A stretch of DNA of 64,000 bases, from contig OY762511.1 in NCBI GenBank assembly GCA_963665925.1, positions 3,410,001-3,474,000 of the forward strand, written 5' to 3'. Source of the stretch: G963665925 sp963665925 (lineage in GTDB: Bacteria > Bacillota > Clostridia > Peptostreptococcales > Acidaminobacteraceae). Under the pieces are notes generated by a model. The model did not search any database, was not told where the DNA came from, and saw nothing but the letters and a program-made list of their open reading frames with translations. Each line of letters starts with the position of its first letter. Positions within the stretch are counted from its first letter, which is position 1. Both the position numbers and the translations under genes were made by a program. Below are positions 53,365 to 62,807 of the stretch, in pieces.

Positions 53365-54711
53365 ATGAATATAGATGAAAAGATTGCTATTTTAGCTGAA
53401 TCTGCAAAATATGACGTATCCTGCTCCTCGAGTGGCAGTGACAGAAGCTCGAAAAAAGGCATGCTTGGCAACACGGCTCTTGCGGGAATCTGTCACAGCT
53501 GGTCTGAGGATGGACGCTGCATCTCACTCCTCAAAATACTACAGTCAAATGCCTGTGTTTACGACTGTGCCTACTGCGTCAACAAAGTCAGCAGTGATTT
53601 TAAGCGCGCCACATTTTCACCTGAGGAGCTGGCGGACATTACAATGAATTTCTACAGGAGAAACTACATTGAAGGCTTGTTTCTGAGCTCGGCAGTCGTA
53701 AAGAGTCCAGACTATACCATGGAGCTTATGCTCAAGACGGTAAAGCTGCTCAGGCTTGAAAAGGGCTTCAATGGCTATATTCATCTTAAGGCCATACCAG
53801 GTGCCGACCGGGTGATTATTGAAGAAGCAGGTCGCTATGTGGACCGCATGAGTGTGAATATGGAGTTTCCCAGTGACGAAGGACTCAAACGTCTTGCACC
53901 ACAGAAAAAACAAATGGATATTGTCAGGCCCATGCAGTTCATACAAAGTAAAATTGAAGAAAACCGTTATGGGCAGAAGCGCATCAAGCGTATTGCAAGC
54001 TCTAACCGGGCAACAGATTTGTCATTGATGTCGTCTTCGCAAAACAAGTATAAGACAGAATTTGTCCCTGCTGGGCAGACAACGCAGCTTATGATCGGGG
54101 CGACGCAAGATACAGACCTTTCCATAATGCGACTTTCAGAAGCCATGTATCAGAGACTTCAGATGAAACGTGTCTATTACTCGGCCTTTGTACCCATCGA
54201 CGAGAAGAGCACGCTCTTGCCGGCTAAAGTAGAAAAGCCATTTTTACGCGAGCACCGACTTTATCAGGCCGATTGGCTGCTTCGATTCTATGGCTTTGCG
54301 GCAAAAGAGCTTCTGACTTCAAAGGCACCGAATTTTGATCCGCTTCTGGACCCAAAATGTAATTGGGCGCTCAAGAACCTGCACCTTTTTCCGGTGGAAA
54401 TCAACCGCGCTGACTACTATATGCTGCTGCGCATTCCTGGGGTAGGTCCAACCTCAGCGCGGCGCATCATTCAGTCGAGGAAATTTGCAGCCCTTCGATT
54501 CGATGATTTGAAAAAGCTGGGCGTTGTGATGAAACGTGCACGATATTTCATTTTATGTAAGGGAATGCGCTTTGAAATGGCAGATGTGGAGGAAACCCGC
54601 CTTCGTAAACACCTTATTGGAGAAGACCCGGCTTCTAAGAAACACTACCTGGGACAAGTGTCTCTGGAGTCATTTTATCCAGATGCCTTTGGAAGGGGTG
54701 CGGGAGCGTGA
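53365..54711 (+). CDS. radical SAM protein, putative DNA modification/repair (TIGR03916-like)
   Basis: A 448-residue radical SAM enzyme. The 4Fe-4S motif CVYDCAYC lies near residue 68, within a TIM-barrel domain (60-330). The C terminus (about 350-395) contains a helix-hairpin-helix LLRIPGVGPTSARRIIQSRK, a DNA-binding module. This fusion and its pairing with the next gene match the conserved gene pair annotated as putative DNA modification/repair radical SAM protein plus DNA metabolism protein. The reaction is not known. Start ATG 53365 has GGGAGG upstream. Confidence 0.88.
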   Translation: MNIDEKIAILAESAKYDVSCSSSGSDRSSKKGMLGNTALAGICHSWSEDGRCISLLKILQSNACVYDCAYCVNKVSSDFKRATFSPEELADITMNFYRRNYIEGLFLSSAVVKSPDYTMELMLKTVKLLRLEKGFNGYIHLKAIPGADRVIIEEAGRYVDRMSVNMEFPSDEGLKRLAPQKKQMDIVRPMQFIQSKIEENRYGQKRIKRIASSNRATDLSLMSSSQNKYKTEFVPAGQTTQLMIGATQDTDLSIMRLSEAMYQRLQMKRVYYSAFVPIDEKSTLLPAKVEKPFLREHRLYQADWLLRFYGFAAKELLTSKAPNFDPLLDPKCNWALKNLHLFPVEINRADYYMLLRIPGVGPTSARRIIQSRKFAALRFDDLKKLGVVMKRARYFILCKGMRFEMADVEETRLRKHLIGEDPASKKHYLGQVSLESFYPDAFGRGAGA

Positions 54712-55451
54712 TTGAGGTTCTGTTATACGATGGAAGCTTTGATGGCCTAATGACCTCAGTCTATGAAGCCTTTCACATGCGTACAAAAGAAATTGAAATT
54801 TACAAGGCAGATGCCTATACGCCTTCGCTGCTTGAAGAAACGCGTCTGATAGCCACCGATTATGAAAAAGCCGGCAGGGTGAATGACTCCATTGAAAAAA
54901 AGCTTGGAACCAGTGTGTATGAATGCGTCCTATACGCCTTTTTTTCGGATGAAGGAACGGCTGGTACAGTAATTTATCGGTTTTTAAAAGCAGCTTATAA
55001 AATAGGGCCAAAGTGTCTGGAGTACAGAGCCCATAAAGATATCGGCCCTTTGCTCGATCTCTACAGAAGGGTCTCAAGGGAATCGCATCATTTACTGGGG
55101 CTGACACGTTTTTCTGAGCTTGAAAGTGATATTTTATATGCCCAGTACGAGAGCGATACCTTTGTGCTGCACATTTTGGCGGCACATTTTTTAAATAGAC
55201 TTACAGGTGAAAAATGGGTCCTGCACGATGTGGGCCGAAGTGTTGCAGCCATATGCGATGGTCAGCAGTGGACAGTCAACCCTGTAGAAATTCCTGAAAA
55301 CATAAGATATCACGAGCGCGAGAAAGCCTTTCAAAATTTGTGGAAAACATATTTCAGACATATTGCAATAGAGGCGCGCATAAATCCAGATCTTCAGCAA
55401 AAGAATATGCCGAAAAAGTACTGGAAATATCTCACTGAAAAAACAAGATGA
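54708..55451 (+). CDS. DNA metabolism protein (TIGR03915/DUF4130-like)
   Basis: A 247-residue protein of the family that always accompanies the TIGR03916-type radical SAM gene. The N terminus LLYDGSFDGLMTSVYEAF is typical, and the C-terminal part (about 85-245) corresponds to DUF4130. The start is GTG, overlapping the radical SAM stop as GTGA, so translation is coupled. It resembles the uracil-DNA-glycosylase-associated DUF4130 domain, suggesting a DNA base as target; this is inference from the family. Confidence 0.87.
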   Translation: MIEVLLYDGSFDGLMTSVYEAFHMRTKEIEIYKADAYTPSLLEETRLIATDYEKAGRVNDSIEKKLGTSVYECVLYAFFSDEGTAGTVIYRFLKAAYKIGPKCLEYRAHKDIGPLLDLYRRVSRESHHLLGLTRFSELESDILYAQYESDTFVLHILAAHFLNRLTGEKWVLHDVGRSVAAICDGQQWTVNPVEIPENIRYHEREKAFQNLWKTYFRHIAIEARINPDLQQKNMPKKYWKYLTEKTR

Positions 55452-55532
55452 TTTGATACGATATTCCCCCATGGTAGTCAATAATTCTGTATACTTGTAG
55501 TGAACACTATTATTTTGGTTGGGAGAAGCTAA

Positions 55533-56891
55533 ATGAGACCTTCATTGCTTACAGATGACATTCAAAAGACACTTTTAAGACTGTCTGGTCCTATGGTGCT
55601 GGGTATGCTCGGGCTGATTATTTTCAACCTGGTGGATACCTATTTTGTAAGCATGCTGGGTACCGATCAACTTGTTGCTCTTTCATTCACCTTTCCAGTT
55701 GTGCTGGTTGTGAACAGCATAGCACTTGGCATTGGGCAGGGGACAGCGTCTGTAGTGGCAAGGGCGGCCGGCGCGGGAGATCGTGAAAACCTGGTACGCT
55801 ACGCGACAGACAGCTTGACCCTGGGTATTCTGGTGGTTTTTGTTTTTATCATCATCGGCCTTTTTACCATCGATCCTCTTTTTGAGACCCTTGGTGCAAA
55901 AGAAAGTGTAATGCCTTATATTCGTGACTATATGAGAATCTGGTACCCTGGGATGATATTTGTGGTCATTCCCATGGTGGGCAACAATTCGCTTAGAGCC
56001 CTTGGCGACACCAAGATTCCAGGATTTGTCATGGTGATTGCTGCTGTTGCCAATTCCATACTCGACCCAATTATGATTTTTGGGTTTGGTCCTTTCAATC
56101 CTATGGGGGTGAAGGGTGCAGCTCTTGCTACAGTCATTTCAAGGTGCATAACATTTGTTGTAGCACTCTACCTGCTTATTGTGCGTGAGCAGATTGTTTC
56201 ACTTGAACGTGTTTCCTTGGGACGCCGTTTGTCTGCCTGGAAAGACATTCTCTATATTGGGGTTCCAAATGCCTTTTCAAAAATGATACAGCCGCTGGGT
56301 ATAGGCATTATCACAAAGCTGCTTGCCTCGCTGGGGCTCTTTGCTGTTGCGGGCTATGGTGTCGCATCAAAGGTTGAGCGTTTTGCGCTTATTTTCATCA
56401 TGTCTCTGGCAGTGGTCATAACACCTTTTGTTGGTCAAAACTATGGTGCACGCAAGTTCGATCGTGTGCGAAAGGGCATTGCACTGGCATATCGACTGTG
56501 TTTGTTTTCCAGCTTGCCTGTGTATCTGGTCTTATTTGTTTCGGCTGGATATGTTGGTAGTCTTTACAGTACTGACCCTGCAGTGATAGGTGCATTTACA
56601 TTTTATATGCGGACTGTGCCTTTATTTTATGGACTTTACGGAATCATCCAGGTGTCTGTGGCTGTATTCAATGCCGTTAACAGACCCTTTCAAGGTGCGC
56701 TGCTGAGTCTCGTCCAAATGTTTGTGATTTATGTGCCACTGGCCTTTGCTTTAAAGGACCAGTTCGGATACTATGGCATATTCTCAGCGCTTTGCGTTTC
56801 GTATGGTTTGGCAGCTTTAATCGGATATATTTGGCTCGGCCGTGCGCTCAATCGGGACATACAGAGTATGACGGACAAGACACAAACTTAA
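55533..56891 (+). CDS. MATE-family efflux transporter
   Basis: A 452-residue multidrug and toxin extrusion exporter with 12 helices in two MatE halves. Landmarks are the N-terminal SGPMVLGMLGLIIFNLVDTYFVSMLGTDQLVALSFTFP region and, in the second half, GVPNAFSKMIQPLGIGIITKLL. It exports cationic compounds in exchange for Na+ or H+; substrate unknown. TTGGGAGAAGC precedes the start. Monocistronic. Confidence 0.92.
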   Translation: MRPSLLTDDIQKTLLRLSGPMVLGMLGLIIFNLVDTYFVSMLGTDQLVALSFTFPVVLVVNSIALGIGQGTASVVARAAGAGDRENLVRYATDSLTLGILVVFVFIIIGLFTIDPLFETLGAKESVMPYIRDYMRIWYPGMIFVVIPMVGNNSLRALGDTKIPGFVMVIAAVANSILDPIMIFGFGPFNPMGVKGAALATVISRCITFVVALYLLIVREQIVSLERVSLGRRLSAWKDILYIGVPNAFSKMIQPLGIGIITKLLASLGLFAVAGYGVASKVERFALIFIMSLAVVITPFVGQNYGARKFDRVRKGIALAYRLCLFSSLPVYLVLFVSAGYVGSLYSTDPAVIGAFTFYMRTVPLFYGLYGIIQVSVAVFNAVNRPFQGALLSLVQMFVIYVPLAFALKDQFGYYGIFSALCVSYGLAALIGYIWLGRALNRDIQSMTDKTQT

Positions 56892-56986
56892 GTCCTGGTA
56901 TTTTAGGACGCTTGAGGGTGGTTTTTCCCCTTGTGATTTGGTAAGGTAGTATTATATTTCAATATACAATAGACGGGGGACCGCAT

Positions 56987-57682
56987 ATGCCGGAAAAGAT
57001 GAAATTGACTCCAGAAGAGAAGCTGGATATATTGATGCACATTCTCAATCTTATAGATGAACAAAACATGATTAGTTTTGCGGAGGATAAATTTGGGGCT
57101 TATTTCAATGAAGAGACAAAGCCTTTCATTGAATCATACCTCAATGCCATGAATTCGAAAAAAACATTGCAGTTTATGGTGTATGGTGAACCGGGCATGA
57201 TTAATGAACACTACATAAAAATTGCAAGTTTTTCAAAATACGCTAAGGAAATTCAGCTTCAGATCGATTTGATAAAAGCAAGACATAAAGACACGGTACT
57301 GGCGATGAATGATGAGATCAAGAACCTGTCGGCAGTACTGGCACAGAAGGAAAAAGAAGCTTCTGGGAATATGGGAGATGACGAGAAGCAGCGTCTTGAA
57401 ATGACGGAGAAAGTTGAAGCGGCACTGGATTACTCTGAGAAGCTGAATAAATCTCTGCGCAAGAACAAGAATCTGTCCGTGCTGGAAGGCGTGGTCAATG
57501 AAACCCAAGATTACCTGAAAGCTGTAAAAATCCTGTCTGGAGAATTCGAAGCACTTCAAAAGGTGCTTTTGGAGCCAATGATGGAAGAGAACAGAAAAGG
57601 TGTTCAAAAGCTGACCCTCATCGCGGCGTTAGGTGTATTTGGACTCATATTCTTATCGATCATTATTGGTGTATTATTTTAA
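56987..57682 (+). CDS. hypothetical tail-anchored coiled-coil protein
   Basis: A 231-residue protein of unknown family. The first 90 residues are helical and mostly charged, residues 90-190 are predicted coiled coil, rich in Glu/Lys, and one membrane helix closes the chain (about 210-231, ALGVFGLIFLSIIIGVLF). The topology places the bulk in the cytoplasm. GGGGGA precedes the start. It lies between MATE and DegV genes with its own spacing on both sides; no functional hint. Confidence 0.75.
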   Translation: MPEKMKLTPEEKLDILMHILNLIDEQNMISFAEDKFGAYFNEETKPFIESYLNAMNSKKTLQFMVYGEPGMINEHYIKIASFSKYAKEIQLQIDLIKARHKDTVLAMNDEIKNLSAVLAQKEKEASGNMGDDEKQRLEMTEKVEAALDYSEKLNKSLRKNKNLSVLEGVVNETQDYLKAVKILSGEFEALQKVLLEPMMEENRKGVQKLTLIAALGVFGLIFLSIIIGVLF

Positions 57683-57780
57683 GCTGCGCTGTTTCCAAGC
57701 TGTAAAATGGGTAGATAATCAATGTAATGTCATGTTAAAATAAACGAGTTGATAATTTTGGGGCAATAGGTGGGAGATAG

Positions 57781-58770
57781 ATGATAAAGATTTTAGCAGA
57801 TTCAACGTGTGATCTGAGTGATGAAATACTTAAAAAATATGATATTGGGATTGCGCCTCTTAGTATCACAATTGACGGGAAAACTTATAAGGACCGCATA
57901 GATCTGATGCCTGATGATTTCTATGCGATAATTGATAAACTGGATAAACCGCCTACAACGGCAATGCCAGCACCTACAGAGTTTCTTGATATTATGGAAG
58001 AAGCGTACGCAAACGGCGTTCGAGAGTTCCTTTGCATTACCATGTCCAGCGGTACAAGCGGGTCCTATCAGTCTGCAGAAATTGCGAAGACCATGTTTTT
58101 GGAAGACCATGCGGACGATGTGCCAAAAGTGCATGTGGTGGACTCCTTGAGCATGAGTCATGGAAGTGGCTGGCTGATTCTGAAGAGTGCCCTTCTAAGA
58201 GAACGCGGCATGAAATTTGAAGATCTGGTTGATTTCAACGAGGCCTTTAAGAAGCATGTTAAGCATTTTCTCTCTGTAGATGATTTGGACAATCTCATTA
58301 GAAGCGGTCGCCTCACAAATGCAAGTGCTTTTATTGGCAAGCTGCTGAAAATTAAGCCAATTATGTCCATGCGTGACGGCAAGGGTGCAATTGTCGCTAA
58401 GGAGAGAGGGCGCAAGAAGGTTCTGGCGCATTATGTCGATGCTTTTCTAGAACGCAATCATGCCATTATGAACGATTTCATCATAATTGGCTATACTTCT
58501 GATATAAGTGTTGCGCTGAATTTAAAGAGTAAAATCGAAGATACTGGCTATAAGGGTGATATTTATATCATGCAGATGGGGGTAGCAGTGGGTACCCATG
58601 TTGGACTTGGCGGCCTTTCCATGTTCTTTATGGAGAAAGACAGAAAGCATGACGGCCTTCTTGTTAATGAAATGAACAGCATGATGAAAAAAAAGAATGA
58701 GGTTCTCAAAAGAATGGCAGAGCTCAATGCCCACTTTACGGAGCAGGCTCGCAATCATTTGAAAAAATAG
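57781..58770 (+). CDS. DegV-family fatty-acid-binding protein
   Basis: A 329-residue DegV protein. The N-terminal ILADSTCDLSDE, the TSQPAPTEF-like TTAMPAPTEF (about 59), the TMSSGTSGSYQSA fatty-acid head-group site (about 88) and VDSLSMSHGSG (about 120) are all present. Members bind a fatty acid and deliver it to fatty acid kinase (FakB role). The longer C-terminal part (about 290-329) is helical and charged. GTGGGAG precedes the start; convergent with the lsr operon at the shared terminator. Confidence 0.92.
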   Translation: MIKILADSTCDLSDEILKKYDIGIAPLSITIDGKTYKDRIDLMPDDFYAIIDKLDKPPTTAMPAPTEFLDIMEEAYANGVREFLCITMSSGTSGSYQSAEIAKTMFLEDHADDVPKVHVVDSLSMSHGSGWLILKSALLRERGMKFEDLVDFNEAFKKHVKHFLSVDDLDNLIRSGRLTNASAFIGKLLKIKPIMSMRDGKGAIVAKERGRKKVLAHYVDAFLERNHAIMNDFIIIGYTSDISVALNLKSKIEDTGYKGDIYIMQMGVAVGTHVGLGGLSMFFMEKDRKHDGLLVNEMNSMMKKKNEVLKRMAELNAHFTEQARNHLKK

Positions 58771-58810
58771 GACTGAGAGTCAGCCATTGAACTTTTAAAA
58801 AATGAACTGA

Positions 58811-58858
58811 AAAAATTAAGAGCCGGTTACCTGAATACATTCAGGAACCGGCTCTTAA
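58811..58858 (-). terminator. terminator of lsrRK-cupin-lsrF operon (also for degV)
   Basis: ttaagagccggtt with its complement, plus an inner cctgaa/ttcagg stem; on the reverse strand it ends in TTTTT. Confidence 0.85.
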
Positions 58859-58879
58859 CTATATATGGTTGGAGGGGAA

Positions 58880-59764
58880 TTACTTGTTTTTCAGTTCAAG
58901 ATACATATCAAATGCAGTCTTGTCGTCAATCTTGTCATGTACAATGCTGCGTACTGCCTGTACCATAGCAATCGGGTCTTCCGACTGGAAGATGTTTCTG
59001 CCCATATCTACGCCTGCAGCACCCATTTGAAGCGCGTTGTAGCACATAGTGAGTGCATCTTTCTCAGGAATCTTCTTTCCGCCTGCAATAACGATTGGAA
59101 CTGGACAAGCCGCTGCAACTGTATCGAAATCGTCGCAGTAATAACACTTGACTACCTGTGCGCCAACCTCTGCAATGATACGAGTAGCGAGTCTGAAGTA
59201 CTGTGCAGTTCTTGCCATTTCTTTTCCAACTGCTACAACACCCATGGTAGGGATGCCGTATGTATTGCCTGTGTTGATAACCTTAGAAAGGTTTTCGATT
59301 GATTTTGTCTGATGTGCGCCGCCGATGAAAACCTGCGTTGCCATCAAGTCGGCGTTCATACGAATAGCTTCATTGATGTCGACGGATACGATTTCGTTGC
59401 TCAGATCATCGTCAAGAATCGATGATCCAGAAGAAACACGAAGGGCGATTGCCTTGTGACCCGTTGTTGCGGGGTCTATGCATGTGCTGATTCCGCCGCG
59501 TGTACCCATGAAGCAATCAATGTATTCTGCAAGCGGTGGGATATTCAGGTCAAGACGTTCCAGACCTGAAGTGGGACCTAGGAAATACCCGTGGTCGAAT
59601 GCAAGCATCAGCGAATTTCCGCTTTCTGAATTGAACACCTTGCTCAGCCTTGATTTCATACCCCAGCTGACATGGTTGTTGCCTTTTAAGAAAAATCCAT
59701 CTTTTGCTTGAGGGATATCAATACCGTAATTTTTAGATTCTAAGATTCCATCTTTATCTGCCAT
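58880..59764 (-). CDS. lsrF: LsrF, phospho-AI-2 thiolase (class I aldolase fold)
   Basis: A 294-residue enzyme that transfers an acetyl group from 3-hydroxy-2,4-pentanedione-5-phosphate to CoA in the last step of AI-2 breakdown. DeoC/FbaB-type barrel with Schiff-base Lys in VVKCYYCDDFD (about 202) and the following PVPIVIAGGKK phosphate site. The long N-terminal lead ADKDGILESKNYGI matches LsrF of enteric bacteria. Last gene of the lsrR-lsrK-cupin-lsrF operon, 11 bases after the cupin gene; ATAAGGAGGCTCACC precedes the start. Confidence 0.94.
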   Translation of the reverse strand: MADKDGILESKNYGIDIPQAKDGFFLKGNNHVSWGMKSRLSKVFNSESGNSLMLAFDHGYFLGPTSGLERLDLNIPPLAEYIDCFMGTRGGISTCIDPATTGHKAIALRVSSGSSILDDDLSNEIVSVDINEAIRMNADLMATQVFIGGAHQTKSIENLSKVINTGNTYGIPTMGVVAVGKEMARTAQYFRLATRIIAEVGAQVVKCYYCDDFDTVAAACPVPIVIAGGKKIPEKDALTMCYNALQMGAAGVDMGRNIFQSEDPIAMVQAVRSIVHDKIDDKTAFDMYLELKNK

Positions 59765-59775
59765 GGTGAGCCTCC

Positions 59776-60129
59776 TTATTTTGCGCTTTCTTCTTCTACG
59801 ACAACTTTATCTTGGAGCTGGAATGGAGCCAGCATAAATACCGCTTTTGCCATTTGATCAGACGTATTTTTGATATAGTGACTTTCGCCAGGTTCAGCGG
59901 TAATAAGATCGCCTTTTTTAACCTTTACAAGTACATCGTCTATATAGAAATCCAGTTCGCCTTCAATAATCAGGAAGCTTTCTTCCATAATCTTATGATA
60001 GTGGCACTGAAAATCCTGACCTGGATTAAATACGACTACACCCGTACTGAGTCTTGGACCCTTTCTTAAGTACTTGGGACCACTGTCTCCAAAACGATAT
60101 TCAAAATCTGATTCACTAACTTTAACCAT
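59776..60129 (-). CDS. cupin protein of the AI-2 operon, LsrG substitute candidate
   Basis: A 117-residue single-domain cupin. Both motifs are complete: GQDFQCHYHKIMEESFLIIEG (two His and Glu) and GDLITAEPGESHYIKN (third His), so it should bind one metal. It sits between lsrK and lsrF with 18- and 11-base gaps, where LsrG, the P-AI-2 isomerase, is often encoded. No LsrG-type (ABM-fold) gene is visible on this side. A metal cupin could do the isomerisation instead. Start ATG 60129 has AGAGGTG seven bases upstream; an in-frame GTG at 60138 is inferior. Confidence 0.8.
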   Translation of the reverse strand: MVKVSESDFEYRFGDSGPKYLRKGPRLSTGVVVFNPGQDFQCHYHKIMEESFLIIEGELDFYIDDVLVKVKKGDLITAEPGESHYIKNTSDQMAKAVFMLAPFQLQDKVVVEEESAK

Positions 60130-60147
60130 TTGATTCACCTCTCACAC

Positions 60148-61710
60148 TTATACACCAGGTGCTTTCCACATATGCTTGATAAACCCGGCGTCGCTATTGA
60201 TTGTTTGACTGTCTGACAACTTGCTCCAATCTTCGAATAGGGACAAATACGTTTTGTGGTTTTCGAGATTAGGCGTATAAACTTTATCTATTTGCACAAA
60301 GGGCTTGATTGCTGTATTGAGATTTTCGAGTATACCGGATGCGTAGCCTGCGCAAAAAGCTGCACCAAGTGCTGTAGCCTCTTTGATTTTTGGAACTTTT
60401 ACCCTTACACCAAGAACATCTGAAACGATTTGGCACCATAGTGGACTATTGGACGCGCCAGATGCGAAGGTAATCTCATCGGGAAAACTTCCGAAGGAAG
60501 CCTCTATGATTTTCTTGTGTCCCAGGGTAACGAGTGCTGAGTTTTCAAGGATAGACCTGTAGAAGGTTGCAGTGTTGTATTTCTCAGGGTCTATGTCGAA
60601 ATTTGTGAAGCAAGGTGCTGGATGCTTCCACTTCTTATAGTTCATGACACTTGAGAAGGAGCACATCACACCATATGATCCGACAGGAACACTGAGCGCC
60701 GCTTCATTGAGAATGTCAAAAGGGCTGACATTTCTGCGCTTAGCTTCTTCAACCTCATATCTGCAGAAGGCATCTCTGAACCATCTGAGTACCAGACCGG
60801 GGTAGAATGCAATAAGTTCCTGTTGCCAAAGCGCTGGGACTGCGTGACAGTTAACACGAATGCGAACATCATCCTTGATAGATGGGGAAGAGGTGTTGTA
60901 TTCCAGCTGCCAGAAGCTTCCGCCGAAAAGGGCTGCCTCGTTTTCAGATACGACGCCAACGCCAAGGGAGCCTAGCTGAACATCGCCACCGCCAACTGCG
61001 ACGATACATGAACGGCTGAGTCCAGTGAGCTCGCAGATTTCATCTGTAAGCGTGCCGACAACGCTGCCGCTCTCGAGCACCTTTGGATAAATATCTGGCT
61101 TTAGCTGACAGGTAGATATGATACGGTCATCCCAACTTCGGGTTTCTGTGTTAATGATGCCTGTAGTTGAGCCATTTGATGGTTCGACGGAGTAGAGGCC
61201 TGTCAGTTTGAATGTGAGCCAGTCGTTGAGCATGGTGATTCTTTTGGTGTCTTCATAAATATCTGGCGCATTGTTTTTAACCCAGTGCAGTCTTGGTATT
61301 GCACCAAGTGCAAAAGTCTGTCCTGATACCTTGTAAAGGTCATCCTCAATGTGTTCAGAAAGTGCGTGGAGCTTAGAGACTTCATTGATAGCACGTGAAT
61401 CAACATTGGAAACCGCCCAGATTTCTTCATCCTTTTCATTATAAAGAACAAAGCCTTCGCGCATACTTGTTGTCGATATTGCGACAATTTCCTTTGGATC
61501 TATGCCAGAGCCTTCTATAACATCACACATGGTCTTTAACATGAGCTTTTCGTTTTCCTTGACATCGAAATCGATAGCCCCTTCAAACCTCGAATCTTCT
61601 TTATGTGTCCATTCTTCACTTGCCATCGCCACCTGATTGAATTTTTCATCAAAGAGGATGGAACGAATACTGCCTGTTCCAGCGTCAATGGCCATCAAAT
61701 ATTTGCTCAT
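60148..61710 (-). CDS. lsrK: LsrK, autoinducer-2 kinase (FGGY family)
   Basis: A 520-residue sugar-kinase-fold enzyme that phosphorylates imported AI-2 to trap it. The N-terminal phosphate loop is AIDAGTGSIRSILFDE (8-23); the ATPase second half includes AVGGGDVQLG (about 250) and FASGASNSPLWCQIVSDVLG (about 423-442). Length and neighbours identify LsrK rather than glycerol or xylulose kinase. GAAGGTGAT precedes the start. It is 14 bases after lsrR in the same operon. Confidence 0.93.
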   Translation of the reverse strand: MSKYLMAIDAGTGSIRSILFDEKFNQVAMASEEWTHKEDSRFEGAIDFDVKENEKLMLKTMCDVIEGSGIDPKEIVAISTTSMREGFVLYNEKDEEIWAVSNVDSRAINEVSKLHALSEHIEDDLYKVSGQTFALGAIPRLHWVKNNAPDIYEDTKRITMLNDWLTFKLTGLYSVEPSNGSTTGIINTETRSWDDRIISTCQLKPDIYPKVLESGSVVGTLTDEICELTGLSRSCIVAVGGGDVQLGSLGVGVVSENEAALFGGSFWQLEYNTSSPSIKDDVRIRVNCHAVPALWQQELIAFYPGLVLRWFRDAFCRYEVEEAKRRNVSPFDILNEAALSVPVGSYGVMCSFSSVMNYKKWKHPAPCFTNFDIDPEKYNTATFYRSILENSALVTLGHKKIIEASFGSFPDEITFASGASNSPLWCQIVSDVLGVRVKVPKIKEATALGAAFCAGYASGILENLNTAIKPFVQIDKVYTPNLENHKTYLSLFEDWSKLSDSQTINSDAGFIKHMWKAPGV

Positions 61711-61724
61711 CTAATCACCTTCAA

Positions 61725-62657
61725 TCATTTGTTTTTGAATTTTAAGAGTGCATTCGCAGTGTCTTCGTCAGTAATGAGAATGTTTACAAATTTGCCCATC
61801 AGAGCGGAGTAGATGGCCTGAACTTTTTCAGGACCACCGGCAACGCCGATTATTTTTTCCTTGTTTCTCAGTTTTTCAAGCTGAATACTAATGAGTCTTT
61901 TGTGAAGACTTGTTTCAAGTATATTGCCATCCTTGTCGAAAAATTGACTCAGGATGTCCCCAACGGCACCTTGCATTTTAAGCAGTGCAAGATCTTCCTT
62001 GTTGGCAATGCCATACTTGAAAATTGTCGCTTCGTTAGACACAGCGCCTATACCGACAATAGATAGGGTAGAGAGCTCTGTCATGTTCAAAACACTTTGT
62101 ATGCTGCTTTCCTTAAGAAGTATGTTTGCAACCTCTTCAGAAGAAGCAATAAGCGGAGCTGGCAGAATATGAATGTTTGGGACAGTCTCTGATGCCGCGC
62201 CGCGCTGTGTTCCAGAAATAATTGCAGAAGTATAGTAAGATACACCGCCAGAGAGTGTGACGAGTGAGATTTCCTTATCAAGTGAATAAATCAAATGATT
62301 GAGTGTTTTGGAAACCGTGTCGCCATAACCAATATTAATATAGGTATTCTCGTCAACTTTCTCTTCAATGTATTGTGCGGCAGCCTTCGCGATGTTGTCG
62401 TTCAAGTCGTTAATAGTCGTAGGAACTATAAACACATCTTTTAATTGAAATTTCTCCTTCATCTGTGCTTCGAGTTCCATATTGACCTTTGCTTGCGTAT
62501 CGATGTGGAAACGAATGATGCCTTCGCGCTTGGCTTGGTTAAGGATCTTAACGACCTTCATGCGCGAAATACCCAGATGCTTGGCGATTTCTTGCTGTGT
62601 CATATCGTCTTTGTAATAACACCAGGTTACCTTGTACATTAAATTGTTTTCGAACAT
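61725..62657 (-). CDS. lsrR: LsrR, repressor of the AI-2 locus (SorC/DeoR family)
   Basis: A 310-residue regulator. The N-terminal helix-turn-helix is CYYKDDMTQQEIAKHLGISRMKVVKILNQAKREG (about 12-44); the remainder is the sugar-phosphate-binding domain (about 60-310) with NIGYGDTVSKTL and GIGAVSNEATI. It should release DNA on binding phospho-AI-2. The start at 62657 is set by AGGGAG; the frame is open for 38 further codons but these contain the promoter. It heads the operon and lies divergent from lsrA, with repeated binding-site-like motifs between. Confidence 0.92.
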   Translation of the reverse strand: MFENNLMYKVTWCYYKDDMTQQEIAKHLGISRMKVVKILNQAKREGIIRFHIDTQAKVNMELEAQMKEKFQLKDVFIVPTTINDLNDNIAKAAAQYIEEKVDENTYINIGYGDTVSKTLNHLIYSLDKEISLVTLSGGVSYYTSAIISGTQRGAASETVPNIHILPAPLIASSEEVANILLKESSIQSVLNMTELSTLSIVGIGAVSNEATIFKYGIANKEDLALLKMQGAVGDILSQFFDKDGNILETSLHKRLISIQLEKLRNKEKIIGVAGGPEKVQAIYSALMGKFVNILITDEDTANALLKFKNK

Positions 62658-62682
62658 ATTAATTCTCCCTCTATAGATAAAT

Positions 62683-62780
62683 GAACAAATCATCACGTCG
62701 AAAACAAATGTTGCGATATAAATAATTTGTTCTTTCGATTGCATTATATCAACCGTATATTGCCCTGTCAATAATTGTTC
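62683..62780. promoter_or_regulatory. LsrR-box-like repeats on the lsrR side
   Basis: Four copies of a GAACAAAT / AAACAAATGTT motif or its complement: 62683-62690, 62702-62713, 62724-62732 and 62773-62780. Most lie over or just downstream of the lsrR transcription start, fitting autorepression. Confidence 0.6.
62743..62771 (-). promoter_or_regulatory. lsrR operon promoter
   Basis: On the reverse strand: TTGACA (62771-62766), 17-base spacer, TATAAT (62748-62743), a perfect consensus. Confidence 0.85.
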
Positions 62781-62807
62781 AAAGTTTTAGAAAATTTTAA
62801 AAACCAG

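Noticed and set aside
58865..59302. 145-codon forward frame opposite lsrF
   Set aside because: Antisense shadow of a well-supported enzyme with an aldolase active site on the other strand.
62658..62771. 38-codon N-terminal extension of LsrR
   Set aside because: Overlaps the consensus promoter and operator-like boxes; AGGGAG before 62657 sets the start.
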